This document shows, piece after piece, positions 52,612 through 62,144 of a stretch of 64,000 nucleotides of DNA. Source of the stretch: an uncultured Clostridia bacterium. Lineage in GTDB: Bacteria > Bacillota > Clostridia > Christensenellales > UBA1242. The DNA lies in the NCBI GenBank assembly GCA_934793215.1, contig CAKVOP010000001.1, positions 186,001-250,000 on the forward strand. Direction: 5' to 3'. Position 1 is the first letter of the stretch. Each line of letters opens with the position of its first letter. A model generated the notes under the pieces. It made no database searches. It saw only the letters and a list, made by a program, of their open reading frames with translations, and was not told the DNA's origin. Made by a program: the position numbers and the translations under genes.

Positions 52612-53709
52612 ATGTTTTTAACAGTATTAATCATTCTTGGAATTGTTGTTGCAGGAGGTTTCCTCATTTACTTTGTTGCAGACCTTATTATGAGCCTTGC
52701 AAACAAAAATAAAGACAAAGATGCAATCAGTCAAAAACAAGAAAGAGAGAGAAAAGAGCTTGTTGACAGAATTGAGGCTCTCGAAAATAAAGATGAACTC
52801 AAACAAGACCCAGAAGTAAAAGAACTTCTTTACAAGGGTGCCGAAGTAGAAGCGTTTGATCCATTTGCCGAAGAAAAGAAAGAAGAGCCTGAGGCAGAGG
52901 AAGAAACTGTTGAAGAAAACGCAGAAGAACCAGAAGTTGAAGAAAATGCAGAACAAGAAGATCTTGACGCTGAAATTGCTAGAAGAAAACAAGCTTTAAT
53001 GGAAAGACTTGCAATTCTTCAAAAACAAGATGATGAAGAAGGCGAGACCGAACAAGAGGAAACTGAAACTCAGCCAGCAGAAGAAACGGAAGTAGAAGAG
53101 ACAAATGAAGAGACTGCTGATGAGACAGTTGAAGAGCCAACAGAAGAAACTGTTGAGGAAAACGCCGAAGCAATCGAAGAAGAAACAAGTGAAGTTGAAG
53201 ACCAAGAGGCATCTTCAGTTATTGAAAATGCTGAATATGAAGAGGCACAAGCAGACACGAATCTTCTTGCTTCTACTTACACAAAAGATGAACTTCTTGC
53301 TAAACTTGCAGAAGAACAAGAAAGACTTAAAGCAAACGAAAAAGACCTTCGTGCAAGCAAGAAAGAGTTTATTCCACTTCGTAGAGTTAAAAAGACTCTT
53401 GAAAAAGATGAAGTTAAACTTCGTAGAAAAGAAGCACTTGTTGCCAAACAAGAAGTTCTTCTTCACGGCGTAAACAACTACTCTGATATTGACGAAGAAA
53501 AAGCAAAGAAACTCGCAGAAGACCTTGACCTTCTTGATGGACTTAAACTTTCAGTTCAACATTGCCAAGAAGTTATGGATAAAAACAAAGAAAGATATCC
53601 TCTTCTTGAAAAGATTTACAACCTTCTTGTAAGTCAAAATGCCGAAATTAAAGAAAACATCAAAAACCTTCAAGAAGCTATTGATTCTTTAAAAAATGAT
53701 GAAGAGTAA
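52612..53709 (+). CDS. Membrane-anchored acidic coiled-coil protein
   Basis: A 365-residue protein with one N-terminal membrane helix (about residues 2-27), then a coiled coil (KQERERKELVDRIEALENK), a very Glu-rich stretch with few other residues (about 75-220), and a second coiled coil (from about 225, with KLAEEQERLKANEKDL). It looks like a cytosolic structural or scaffold protein attached to the membrane. AAGGAAGG lies before the ATG, right behind tmRNA. I do not recognise the family. Confidence 0.75.
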   Translation: MFLTVLIILGIVVAGGFLIYFVADLIMSLANKNKDKDAISQKQERERKELVDRIEALENKDELKQDPEVKELLYKGAEVEAFDPFAEEKKEEPEAEEETVEENAEEPEVEENAEQEDLDAEIARRKQALMERLAILQKQDDEEGETEQEETETQPAEETEVEETNEETADETVEEPTEETVEENAEAIEEETSEVEDQEASSVIENAEYEEAQADTNLLASTYTKDELLAKLAEEQERLKANEKDLRASKKEFIPLRRVKKTLEKDEVKLRRKEALVAKQEVLLHGVNNYSDIDEEKAKKLAEDLDLLDGLKLSVQHCQEVMDKNKERYPLLEKIYNLLVSQNAEIKENIKNLQEAIDSLKNDEE

Positions 53710-53736
53710 TACCTTAATTGAAATCATGAAATGACA

Positions 53737-53766
53737 AAAAGCAGAGAAATTCTCTGCTTTTTTGTG
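53737..53766 (+). terminator. Terminator after the coiled-coil gene
   Basis: AAGCAGAGA pairs with TCTCTGCTT with a tight loop and a T-run. Confidence 0.85.
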
Positions 53767-53804
53767 TAAAAGAAAAAATTGAAAGACTTTCTTTGTTTTT
53801 GATA

Positions 53805-53833
53805 TTGACAGCACTGACCCTTTCGTTTATAAT
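53805..53833 (+). promoter_or_regulatory. Promoter of the 192-aa gene
   Basis: TTGACA (53805-53810), a 17-bp spacer and TATAAT (53828-53833): both perfect hexamers. Confidence 0.88.
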
Positions 53834-53856
53834 AAATATAAGAAATGGAGGCACAA

Positions 53857-54435
53857 ATGGATAAAAATATTTGCATAGAGTTAAGAATTGTTGGCAGGAG
53901 AATTGAAATCGTTGACGGAGATAATGGTAGATATGTTGTTTCAAAGAACAATTTGAGTAATCAGTATGTTACAACTCAAATAGATAACGAAGTCGTTACT
54001 ATGTCAAGTGATATACCATTTGAAAAACATGAGGAAATTATAACTAAATTTTTACGAGATTTTGCAGAAATAGTAGGTGAGAAAGCACAAGGTTTGATTG
54101 ATAAAGAAATTATTGATAGGCTTTGCTTTGCTTATAAGATGAGCGAACCAATCGCCATAAGTGCGTTTTTCACCAAAAACAATATTCAAAATCCAGATTT
54201 CGCAACAAGAAGAACTTTTGAAGACGCAAATGGGCTTTTTGCCACATTCATGGCGGGGAAAGCACCAAAAGCCACAACTTCTATGCCAGATTACACAGAA
54301 GAAAAATTGGGAGAAAATGGAAGCATTGAAGAAGTAGAAAAACTTTTAAAACTCAAAGATGAAAATCTTATGAAAAATTCACAATACCTGGTTGATTACT
54401 TGGTTGGAGATGTAGAGCGTTCAGCAAACATCTAA
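53857..54435 (+). CDS. Hypothetical 192-aa protein
   Basis: The start at 53857 has GGAGG 6 bp upstream; the in-frame ATG at 53845 overlaps that site. The protein has a beta-rich N-terminus (IELRIVGRRIEIVDGDNGRYVV), then helices. It has a strong promoter and its own terminator. No family is recognised. Confidence 0.72.
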   Translation: MDKNICIELRIVGRRIEIVDGDNGRYVVSKNNLSNQYVTTQIDNEVVTMSSDIPFEKHEEIITKFLRDFAEIVGEKAQGLIDKEIIDRLCFAYKMSEPIAISAFFTKNNIQNPDFATRRTFEDANGLFATFMAGKAPKATTSMPDYTEEKLGENGSIEEVEKLLKLKDENLMKNSQYLVDYLVGDVERSANI

Positions 54436-54458
54436 AATTGTAAATGTTGGAATTTTAG

Positions 54459-54498
54459 CAAAAAAGACTTTGAAAATGAAAAATCAAAGTCTTTTTTT
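54459..54498 (+). terminator. Terminator after the 192-aa gene
   Basis: AAAAAGACTTTGA pairs with TCAAAGTCTTTTT, then more T. Confidence 0.87.
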
Positions 54499-54594
54499 AT
54501 GCAATATCATGTGAAATTTAGATGAATTATTTTTCCAAATAAAAGATTCCCTTATCAACATGACTCCTTTTAATTTAATAGTTATCGCGAATAT

Positions 54595-55254
54595 TTATTT
54601 CCAATCAATAGGTGTTATGCCGTGAGAAACTAAAAATTCATTACATTTTGAGAAATGTTTGCACCCGAAAAATCCTCTATATGCTGAAAGTGGGCTTGGG
54701 TGAGGCGCTTTCAAAATTAAATGCTGTTTGCCTATAAGTGGGGCAAAACTCTGTGCATATGATCCCCAAAGCAAGAAAACAATGGGCTCTTCACGCTTGC
54801 CTAAAAGTTCTATAATCTTTTGGGTTAATTTCTCCCAACCTTTGTCTTTGTGACTATTTGCTTGACCTCTTCTTACTGTTAGCACTGTGTTTAAAAGTAA
54901 AACGCCTTGGCATGCCCATCTTTCAAGATTTCCATTTCTCAAACATTGTATATTTAGGTCGCTTTCGATTTCCTTCATAATATTTACAAGTGATGGAGGA
55001 ATTTCAACATCTTCTGGCACCGAAAATGACAAACCTTGTGCTTGACGGGGTTCGTGATAGGGGTCTTGACCAATTATAACAACCTTAACCTTATCATAAG
55101 GGACATGATTTAAAGCGTTAAATATATTTTTTTCTTCTGGATAAACCTCATAGCGAGAGTATTCGTTTTTCAAAAATTCTTGTAAAGATTTGAAATAAGG
55201 TTTGTTAAATTCTTCACTTAAAAGGTCATACCAACTTTTTCTTATTTGTATCAT
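54595..55254 (-). CDS. ung: Uracil-DNA glycosylase
   Basis: A 219-residue family-1 UDG that removes uracil from DNA. VVIIGQDPYHEPRQAQGLSFSVP (catalytic aspartate), the VFLLWGSYAQ strand and HPSPLSAYRGFFGCKHFSKCN (minor-groove loop) are intact. The start at 55254 is the first in-frame ATG; the gene stands alone. Confidence 0.95.
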   Translation of the reverse strand: MIQIRKSWYDLLSEEFNKPYFKSLQEFLKNEYSRYEVYPEEKNIFNALNHVPYDKVKVVIIGQDPYHEPRQAQGLSFSVPEDVEIPPSLVNIMKEIESDLNIQCLRNGNLERWACQGVLLLNTVLTVRRGQANSHKDKGWEKLTQKIIELLGKREEPIVFLLWGSYAQSFAPLIGKQHLILKAPHPSPLSAYRGFFGCKHFSKCNEFLVSHGITPIDWK

Positions 55255-55307
55255 AAACGTATTATATCATAAAGGTAAAAAACTGTAAAGTAAAGGGGTA
55301 ATCTAAC

Positions 55308-55335
55308 TTGACAAATTTTTTAAATATGATAGAAT
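55308..55335 (+). promoter_or_regulatory. Promoter of the 644-aa orphan gene
   Basis: TTGACA (55308-55313), a 16-bp spacer and TAGAAT (55330-55335). Confidence 0.7.
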
Positions 55336-55356
55336 AATTATATAAAAGGAAACTAA

Positions 55357-57291
55357 ATGGCTAGAAATAGAATTGAAGACGAAAAGTTTGCTGACATTGC
55401 AAAAATACTTAAAGAAGTTTATAATTTTGATATAGATTCTATGCAGGAGGGAATGCTTAAAGTTAAGGAGGGAGCGCCTGTTTACAAGCTCGCATTTAAG
55501 ACTGCCGTACTTGATTTGTTTAAAAAAGTAGCAAAAGATGGGCTTGTGTTTTCTGGTAAACGAGGCAATTTTTATGATAAAGACTTGATTGTTGGAAGAA
55601 CATATTGGTGCATGCTTAATATTGGGTCATCAGTTTGCCAAAAGAATAATTCTAAAAAAACTTTGCAGTTTACTGGGATTAGAAAATGTAGGCTTGGAGC
55701 AATAAGTTTGGATAGAGAAAACCTAATTGTATTCCCAATGGCACACCTTTTAGGGCAGGGTGAGCAACGAGAAAGCACAATTATATCCAATCCTCAATTT
55801 ATTTCAATAAGTCAAGTTATTCTTAATTCAGAAGAAAGACAAAATAATGAAAATTTAATGGATTATTTTAGTGGCGTAGACCAAAAAGCGGGTACAGTAT
55901 ACTCGTATAAAGCACACGATTTTAATGTTAAATATTTGCTTGAAGGAAAGGTCGCTGACAATATTTGCAGACCAACTTTGGAGTCTTGGGAGTACAGTAT
56001 CAAGAATGAAAAAAGACTAGATGAATATCCATTAAGAGAACAATTTAAATTGTTTATGAATGGCAGACTTGACGCATCTAAAGACCTTGAAATGCGTTTG
56101 CCAAGTGAAGTTTTGGAATCTTTTGAAGGCAAAGAGCCAACGTTGTACAATTATGTCATGTCACGAAGCGAAATTACAAGGTATATGGGTGACGCTTATG
56201 CCTTATTTGACAACTTATATTACCTTTTCGAAGAGATGATTGTAAAAGAACACAAACAAGCAACGCTCGGTACAGAAAATGTGTTACTTTCAAAAGAAAA
56301 CTATGCCTTTATTTTTAAGTTTATAGACGAATATTTTGAAGCAATAAAAATTTTCTTCGATGCAAATTCGCATGGCATTTCAGCAAAAAATGCAATGAAT
56401 TCAACCCTTCGCGATGTTGATATTTTGATTGGGGGCGTTTATGAAAATGTGAGCGTTGGCGTTGGTGTCAATTCTCTTTCAAAGGCGAGTGGAATGCAAA
56501 AAGTTGTGGTGATTGGAGTAGAACCAAACACGCAAGACATCATATGCTATCCAATAATAGATGATAAAATTTGTAGTTATAATCCATTAATCTTAAAACC
56601 AATAAGTTTTATGACAGACAACTTGAAACAAACCGACTATTTTGATGTCCATGACGAAGTTAATCATATGATTGACTCTTTGTTCTCTGGAGAAACTGAA
56701 GAAATTGAACAAGTTAAAAATTTTCCTATTTTTAAAGGTACAATAACCAACCGCTGGGATAAAAATTACGCTTCGAAATACATTGAATTTTTATTTAAGC
56801 AGTTTGACCCTGAAATCGGCATTTCCAAAGTTTACCCAAAGAAACGATTTAGTTATTACTGCTCGAATGTTGATGGCGATGAGGGGAGTGATCCATCTAG
56901 ATATATTTCTTTCCCTGATGTTGCAATGGGCTCAAAGTCTATAAGGGTTGCTGGTGAATTTTCAAATGTTCTCACTTTTGGACATTATAAAAATATGCTT
57001 TATTATGGATTGTGTGATGTAAGCGAAGCATTAAGCTATATCTTTAATACTGCACTCTATAAGCCAACAAATCGTGCTGGGTATTGTGCCGACATGATGG
57101 AAGCGTTAAACATTGTCTCAAAAGATGGAGAAAATTTGGTGCCTTTAATTCAAAAAATTGTAGAAGATGGAAGACATAAAAGAGGTATTGATCAACAATT
57201 ATTTGAAAAACTCGTAGGAATGGTCGTATATTCAAATGATTCTCAATCTAGCGGAGAACTCACTATCGAAGAAATCATGAGAATGCTTTAA
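55357..57291 (+). CDS. Orphan 644-aa cytosolic protein
   Basis: No membrane segments, signal peptide or known motif. The N-terminus (DEKFADIAKILKEVYNFD) is helical, the centre has a YSYKAHDFNVKYLLEGK stretch, and the C-terminal half alternates hydrophobic beta strands (VVVIGVEPNTQDIICYPI) with helices and ends TIEEIMRML. AAGGA lies before the ATG. It has a clear promoter and terminator of its own, so it is a genuine single-gene unit. Function unknown. Confidence 0.72.
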   Translation: MARNRIEDEKFADIAKILKEVYNFDIDSMQEGMLKVKEGAPVYKLAFKTAVLDLFKKVAKDGLVFSGKRGNFYDKDLIVGRTYWCMLNIGSSVCQKNNSKKTLQFTGIRKCRLGAISLDRENLIVFPMAHLLGQGEQRESTIISNPQFISISQVILNSEERQNNENLMDYFSGVDQKAGTVYSYKAHDFNVKYLLEGKVADNICRPTLESWEYSIKNEKRLDEYPLREQFKLFMNGRLDASKDLEMRLPSEVLESFEGKEPTLYNYVMSRSEITRYMGDAYALFDNLYYLFEEMIVKEHKQATLGTENVLLSKENYAFIFKFIDEYFEAIKIFFDANSHGISAKNAMNSTLRDVDILIGGVYENVSVGVGVNSLSKASGMQKVVVIGVEPNTQDIICYPIIDDKICSYNPLILKPISFMTDNLKQTDYFDVHDEVNHMIDSLFSGETEEIEQVKNFPIFKGTITNRWDKNYASKYIEFLFKQFDPEIGISKVYPKKRFSYYCSNVDGDEGSDPSRYISFPDVAMGSKSIRVAGEFSNVLTFGHYKNMLYYGLCDVSEALSYIFNTALYKPTNRAGYCADMMEALNIVSKDGENLVPLIQKIVEDGRHKRGIDQQLFEKLVGMVVYSNDSQSSGELTIEEIMRML

Positions 57292-57379
57292 TATATTTCA
57301 ATATATTTTGAAAAAAGAAGATTGGTCATAATAATTCGTTAAAAACTGAAATAGTAAAATAAAATATATTGTAATAAAG

Positions 57380-57428
57380 AAAACAAGGACAGATAAGCCG
57401 AAATGGTCATTTATATCCTTGTTTTTTT
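57380..57428 (+). terminator. Terminator after the 644-aa orphan
   Basis: AAACAAGGA pairs with TCCTTGTTT across a 20-odd-base loop, followed by T. Confidence 0.7.
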
Positions 57429-57507
57429 AAAAAATCTATTAAAAATAGAAAAATTTTTAAATTAAATTATATATTTAAACAAAACTTAAAATCAAGCAAA
57501 CTCAAAA

Positions 57508-58503
57508 TTATCCTATTTTTTTACATTTAGTTTCAACTTCAACAGCAAGTGCCACTGTTGCACCGACGATTGGGTTATTACCCATTCCAATAAAGCCCAT
57601 CATTTCTACATGTGCTGGAACTGATGAGGAACCTGCAAATTGTGCATCGCAGTGCATTCTTCCCATTGTGTCTGTTAAACCATAACTGGCAGGCCCGCAC
57701 CCCATATTGTCTGGGTGAAGAGTTCTGCCTGTTCCGCCACCCGAAGCAACGGAGAAGTAATTCTTGTTATTTTCGAAACACCATTTTTTATATATTCCCG
57801 CAACTGGGTGTTGGAAACGCATAGGATTTGTTGAATTCCCAGTAATGGAAACATCGACATTTTCTCTTTTCATAACTTCAACGCCTTCTCCCACATCGTA
57901 ACAACCATAGCATTTAACTTTTGCTTTTTCTCCAGTTGAAAATGCCTTTTCACCCAAAACTTTGAGTTCGCCAGTTGCGTGGTCAAATTCAGTTTGAACA
58001 AAAGTAAACCCATTTATTCTCGATATTATATATGCCGCGTCTTTGCCAAGACCATTAAGAATAACATTTAGGGGAGTGAGTCTAACCTTATTTGCACTTG
58101 TGACAATTCCAATGGCACCCTCTGCTGCTGCAAAACTTTCATGCCCTGCAAGAAAACAAAAACTTTTTGTCTTTTCATCTAAAAGCATGCTTGCAAGTTT
58201 TCCATGTCCCATGCCAATTTGGCGAATATCCGCAACTGATCCCTTAACCGTATACGCTTGTAAACCTTCACCAAGACAAAGTGCTACATCGGTCGCTTTT
58301 GTTATATGTTCTTTTATAGCGATAGCAACTCCAATTTTGTAGGCTTTTACCGCATTGTCAAAGCAAATAGGTTGAATTCCTTTGACAATTTTCTCAACTT
58401 CAATGTTGCTTGCCGAGCAAATCTCCTCTGCTTCTTCCATTGAAGAGATGTTGTGTTTTAAAAGTGTTTCTTTGATAGATGTGTTTTTGGTTGTAAGGTC
58501 CAT
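57508..58503 (-). CDS. GGGtGRT-family protein
   Basis: A 331-residue protein with the family-defining SGGGTGRT loop near residue 260, plus LNGLGKDAAYII, the CYDVGEGVEVMKRENVDVSITGNSTNPMRFQHPVAG block and several cysteines (MGCGPAS). The family is named for that motif and is usually next to a NifU-like scaffold protein, as here. Its reaction is unknown to me; the neighbour suggests Fe-S chemistry. Start and upstream stop overlap (TAATG). Confidence 0.9.
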   Translation of the reverse strand: MDLTTKNTSIKETLLKHNISSMEEAEEICSASNIEVEKIVKGIQPICFDNAVKAYKIGVAIAIKEHITKATDVALCLGEGLQAYTVKGSVADIRQIGMGHGKLASMLLDEKTKSFCFLAGHESFAAAEGAIGIVTSANKVRLTPLNVILNGLGKDAAYIISRINGFTFVQTEFDHATGELKVLGEKAFSTGEKAKVKCYGCYDVGEGVEVMKRENVDVSITGNSTNPMRFQHPVAGIYKKWCFENNKNYFSVASGGGTGRTLHPDNMGCGPASYGLTDTMGRMHCDAQFAGSSSVPAHVEMMGFIGMGNNPIVGATVALAVEVETKCKKIG

Positions 58504-59171
58504 TATTTCACCTCCCTAGGGTCAATAAATGAAACACCATCTGCAAATCTCCCATATGTTTTTGTGGCTTTTTTGATTGCTTCTGCGGGTTCAATGTTTT
58601 CTTTAAGCATTTTCATTAGTGAGCCAGTGGAAACATATTCGTAGCCTATTATCTCTCCATTTTCGTCAAGAGCCTCTTTTGTTATATATCCTTCTGCGAG
58701 ATTTAGGTATCGTGTGCCAGTCGATTTTTGACTATAAACAGTTCCAACATTGCTTTGAAGTGTTTTGCCAAGGTCTTCAAGTGCAGAGCCAACTTTTAAC
58801 CCGCCTTTTGAAAATGCAGATTGACTTCTCCCATAAACCAGTTGCAAAAAAATGTTTTTCATGGCGTCGTTGATTGCGTCGCAAACGAGGTCAGTATTAA
58901 GTGCTTCAAGTAGAGTTTTGCCTGGCAAAATTTCTCCTGCCATCGCTGCCGAGTGCGTCATGCCAGAGCAACCCACAGTTTCAATAAGTGCTTCTTCAAT
59001 AATTCCATTTTTAACATTAAGAGTAAGTTTGCAAACGCCTTGTTGTGGGGCACACTTTCCACAACCATGACTAAAACCAGAAACTTGCGAAATTTCTTTA
59101 AGAAATGTCCAGTCACCTTCTTGTGGAATAGGTGATGGACCATAACCTTCAATATTCATAGGACAAGACAT
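58503..59171 (-). CDS. NifU-like Fe-S scaffold homologue paired with GGGtGRT protein
   Basis: A 222-residue protein with a NifU/IscU-like core: CKLTLNVKNGIIEEALIETVGCSGMTHSAAMAGE, preceded by GCGKCAPQQGVC, whose cysteines may bind a cluster. The C-terminal half is longer than ordinary NifU. AGGAG-like bases lie before the ATG. It overlaps its partner by one base, so they are coupled in translation. Confidence 0.88.
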   Translation of the reverse strand: MSCPMNIEGYGPSPIPQEGDWTFLKEISQVSGFSHGCGKCAPQQGVCKLTLNVKNGIIEEALIETVGCSGMTHSAAMAGEILPGKTLLEALNTDLVCDAINDAMKNIFLQLVYGRSQSAFSKGGLKVGSALEDLGKTLQSNVGTVYSQKSTGTRYLNLAEGYITKEALDENGEIIGYEYVSTGSLMKMLKENIEPAEAIKKATKTYGRFADGVSFIDPREVK

Positions 59172-59236
59172 ATTTTTTCCTCCAAAATCATTTTAGTCGA
59201 TTAAGAAAATTTTTACAAACAAAAACTGCAAAAATA

Positions 59237-59265
59237 TTGACAATATTTGTTTAAATGTTTATACT
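59237..59265 (+). promoter_or_regulatory. Promoter of the tyrS T-box operon
   Basis: TTGACA (59237-59242), a 17-bp spacer, TATACT (59260-59265). Confidence 0.88.
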
Positions 59266-59271
59266 AGGTTT

Positions 59272-59487
59272 AATCAAGATGGGGGAAAAGCCCCAGTAGA
59301 ACAATTTTTTGCTTGGCAGAGAAGAGGCGGTTGGTGAAAGCCTTTCAAGAAGAATTGCTCGAATTACACCTTTTTCAAGTCTTGCGTTTATGCTTACGAA
59401 AAGCAAATGAGGGTAGTATTTTGACCGAATTTAGGTGGTATCACGAGTGGCACGCTTCGTCCTAAAAACTTGGCGTGCTTTTTTGTA
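59272..59487 (+). promoter_or_regulatory. T-box riboswitch of tyrS
   Basis: Stem I has GGGGGAAAAGCCCC at its 5' end; the specifier loop carries TAC (tyrosine) at 59365-59367. The T-box TTTAGGTGGTATCACG is at 59430-59445, and the competing terminator pairs GCACGC with GCGTGC before a T-run. It senses uncharged tRNA-Tyr and controls the operon tyrS and following genes. Confidence 0.92.
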
Positions 59488-59501
59488 TATAGGAGGGGAA
59501 T

Positions 59502-60740
59502 ATGACAGATAAAAATTTATACAATGTTTTAAAAGAACGTGGACTTTTATATCAGTGCACAGATGAACAAGCACTAAAGAAACGCCTTGAAAGTGGCGAG
59601 CCTATTGTGCTTTATGAAGGAACTGATCCAACTGCGGACAGTTTGCATATAGGACATTGCGTTCCATACTGTGTCTTAAGAAGATTTCAAAAAGCTGGAC
59701 ATAAAGTTATTTTACTCATGGGTGGTGCAACTGCTTGCATAGGCGACCCAAGTGGCAAGCAAGAAATGCGTAAAATTATGAGTAAAGAGGACATTGCTAA
59801 AAATATTGAAAAAATAAAAGACAGTCTCAAAATTTTCCTAGATTTTGAAGGTGACAATCCTGCAATAATCGTAAATAACGCTGATTGGTTTGATAAATAT
59901 TCTTATATTGACTTTATGCGTGAAATAGGTGCACATTTTAATGTAAACAAAATGCTTTCAAGTCAAATTTACGACAATCGTTTACAGGAAGGAGGCTTAA
60001 CATTCTTTGAAATGGGATACATGCCAATGCAAGCATATGATTTCGTTCATCTCAACAAAGAGTATGGGTGCACATTGCAGTATGGTGGCGGTGACCAATG
60101 GGCAAATGTTGTTGCGGGGGTTGAACTTCAAAGAAAACTCAATTTCCAAAACGGAACCAATATTGACCTTATTGGTGCGACTAATCCACTTTTGCTTACC
60201 CCAGAAGGCAAAAAGATGGGCAAAACAGAACGAGGAGCAATTTGGATTGATAAAGACAAGATTTCAGCATATGACTTTTATCAAGGCGTATACCAAACTC
60301 CAGATGCTTGCGTAAAAATGATGTTTGCACTTTTCACAGATTTGCCAATGGACGAAGTAGAAAAAATTATTGCCGAAGACATTGTAAAAGCAAAAAAGAA
60401 GCTTTCATATGAAATGACAAAGTTTGTTCGAGGAGAAGAAGACGCCATTGAAGCACAAAAGATGAGCGAAAACTTGTTTGCCCAAGGTGGAGATGATGCT
60501 CCAGAGTTCGCAGTGGAAGAAAGTCAAATTGAAAACGGATTGAACATCTGTGACCTTTTGTGTCAAACAAAATTTGCGTCATCAAAAAGCGAAGGCAGAA
60601 GACTTATTGAAGGTGGAGCAATCACTTTCAAAGGTGAAAAGGTGACAACATTTGCGTTGAACATAACAAGAGGTGATCTTGAGGGTGGTGCACTACTTAA
60701 AAAAGGTAAGAAAAACTTTATCAAGGTCGTTTTAAAATGA
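59502..60740 (+). CDS. tyrS: Tyrosine-tRNA ligase
   Basis: A 412-residue class I synthetase. GTDPTADSLHIGHCVPYCVLRRF carries the HIGH site, KKMGKTERGAIW the KMSKS-like loop, and an S4 RNA-binding domain ends the protein. AGGAGG lies 4 bp before the ATG. It overlaps the next gene by 4 bp (ATGA). Confidence 0.95.
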   Translation: MTDKNLYNVLKERGLLYQCTDEQALKKRLESGEPIVLYEGTDPTADSLHIGHCVPYCVLRRFQKAGHKVILLMGGATACIGDPSGKQEMRKIMSKEDIAKNIEKIKDSLKIFLDFEGDNPAIIVNNADWFDKYSYIDFMREIGAHFNVNKMLSSQIYDNRLQEGGLTFFEMGYMPMQAYDFVHLNKEYGCTLQYGGGDQWANVVAGVELQRKLNFQNGTNIDLIGATNPLLLTPEGKKMGKTERGAIWIDKDKISAYDFYQGVYQTPDACVKMMFALFTDLPMDEVEKIIAEDIVKAKKKLSYEMTKFVRGEEDAIEAQKMSENLFAQGGDDAPEFAVEESQIENGLNICDLLCQTKFASSKSEGRRLIEGGAITFKGEKVTTFALNITRGDLEGGALLKKGKKNFIKVVLK

Positions 60741-61090
60741 AAATATTAAAAAATTGCGAAATAATCGAGAAAAAATCGCGTTTTTTGGGCTTTTTATTAG
60801 AATGTGAGAAAGAAGAAGAGGTTAAAACCTTTATAGAAGAACTAAAAAAAGAGCATAAAAAAGCCACACACTTTTGTTGGGCTTGTAGGCTGAAAACGCC
60901 TTTTTGTGAAAGAGCAGTTGACGATGGTGAGCCAAGTGGAACTGCTGGGCGACCAATTTTGTCGGTGTTGCAAAAAAAAGATTTGCAAAATAGGGCAATC
61001 ATTGTTGTAAGATATTTCGGTGGAGTTAAACTGGGGGCTGGTGGATTGTTGCGGGCATATGCTGGCACGGCGGGTGCTCTAGTTAGGTGA
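60737..61090 (+). CDS. YigZ/IMPACT-family protein, N-terminal domain only
   Basis: A 117-residue protein with the UPF0029/IMPACT signature (KKSRFLGFLLECEKEEEV, THFCWACRL, DDGEPSGTAGRPILSVL, VVRYFGGVKLGAGGLLRAY). The second ferredoxin-like domain of YigZ (about 80 more residues) is absent; it ends VR soon after AGTAGALVR. Whether short by nature or trimmed is not clear. Cotranscribed with tyrS. Confidence 0.85.
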   Translation: MKILKNCEIIEKKSRFLGFLLECEKEEEVKTFIEELKKEHKKATHFCWACRLKTPFCERAVDDGEPSGTAGRPILSVLQKKDLQNRAIIVVRYFGGVKLGAGGLLRAYAGTAGALVR

Positions 61091-61094
61091 ATAA

Positions 61095-61715
61095 ATGAGA
61101 CAAATCACAGAAATCAAGAAAATAGGTAAGGGTGAAAGATATTATCTATATTTAGATGATGAATTTTATGGCGTTTTTGAAGCTGAAATTTTGGCACGAT
61201 ATTGTTTGAAAACGGGGCAGAATTTTGAAAATGAGTTCTTTGAAAGTTTAAAGATTGAAAATGGTGATTATGCTTGTTTCAATCGAAGCCTTGGAGTGCT
61301 TGAAAAAAGTATGAAAAGCGAAAAGATGCTTCGTGATTATCTGCGTGAAAAGGGCTATCCAAAGTCATGCATTGATAGGGCTATGGACAAACTTAAAGAA
61401 TATGGGTATATTAATGACGAAAGTTTTGCTGAAAACTTTATCCGTTCGTATAGTGCGGTCAAAAGTAAGCGAAAAATGAAATATGACCTTTTAAGCAAGG
61501 GAATAAATGAGGAAATAATAGAAGAGAAACTTGCGACATTAATTGACGAAGACGAGGAAAAAGAACTCACTCTTTCCCTTGCCAAAAAGTATTTAAAAGG
61601 GAAACAGTTTGATTCTAAAACAAGGCAAAAGTTTTATAATCATATGCTCGGCAAAGGTTTTGATTTTTCTTTAATCGGCTGGGCTTGGGAGGAGGTTCAA
61701 AATGGTCGGGATTGA
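61095..61715 (+). CDS. recX: RecX-family regulatory protein
   Basis: A 206-residue, three-helix-repeat protein that modulates RecA filaments. The MRQITEIKKIGKGERYYLYLDDEF start, LREKGYPKSCIDRAMDKLKEYGYINDESFAENFIRS and the KMKYDLLSKGINEEIIEE repeat are typical. It starts 4 bp after the YigZ-like stop and overlaps acpS by 14 bp. Confidence 0.88.
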   Translation: MRQITEIKKIGKGERYYLYLDDEFYGVFEAEILARYCLKTGQNFENEFFESLKIENGDYACFNRSLGVLEKSMKSEKMLRDYLREKGYPKSCIDRAMDKLKEYGYINDESFAENFIRSYSAVKSKRKMKYDLLSKGINEEIIEEKLATLIDEDEEKELTLSLAKKYLKGKQFDSKTRQKFYNHMLGKGFDFSLIGWAWEEVQNGRD

Positions 61716-62064
61716 TATTTTAGACCTTGAGAGATTAGACACTAGTGATAGTTTTATGAAAAAGATTGCTTTTGATGAAGAAATTGAATATGTATTGAAA
61801 TCGCCTTGTGACAGTCTTGTGCGTCAGCGTTTGGGTGCTTTGTTTTGTGTTAAAGAGGCTGTTATGAAAGCACTTGAAATGGGAAAAGATAGTGGAGTTA
61901 GTTTTAAAGATATAAAACTTTGTCACAAAGAAAATGGAAAACCTTTTATAGAACTTTTTGGCAAAGCGAGAGAAAAATTTGATGCTTTCTTTTATGGAAA
62001 AACTATCGAGGTCAGCCTTTCTCATTCACCTCTTTATGCGACTGCAATCGCTGTTATAATGTGA
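61702..62064 (+). CDS. acpS: Holo-[acyl-carrier-protein] synthase
   Basis: A 120-residue phosphopantetheinyl transferase. GIDILDLERLD (metal aspartate), the LGALFCVKEAVMKALEMGKDSGVSFKDI helix and the VSLSHSPLYATAIAV strand match AcpS. Last gene of the tyrS-recX-acpS run, followed by a terminator. Confidence 0.92.
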   Translation: MVGIDILDLERLDTSDSFMKKIAFDEEIEYVLKSPCDSLVRQRLGALFCVKEAVMKALEMGKDSGVSFKDIKLCHKENGKPFIELFGKAREKFDAFFYGKTIEVSLSHSPLYATAIAVIM

Positions 62065-62144
62065 TAAAGGCATAAAACATCGATAAAAATGCAAATTAAT
62101 TTACAAAAAATGTAGAAAATTGACCAATTTATTAAAAATAAAAT

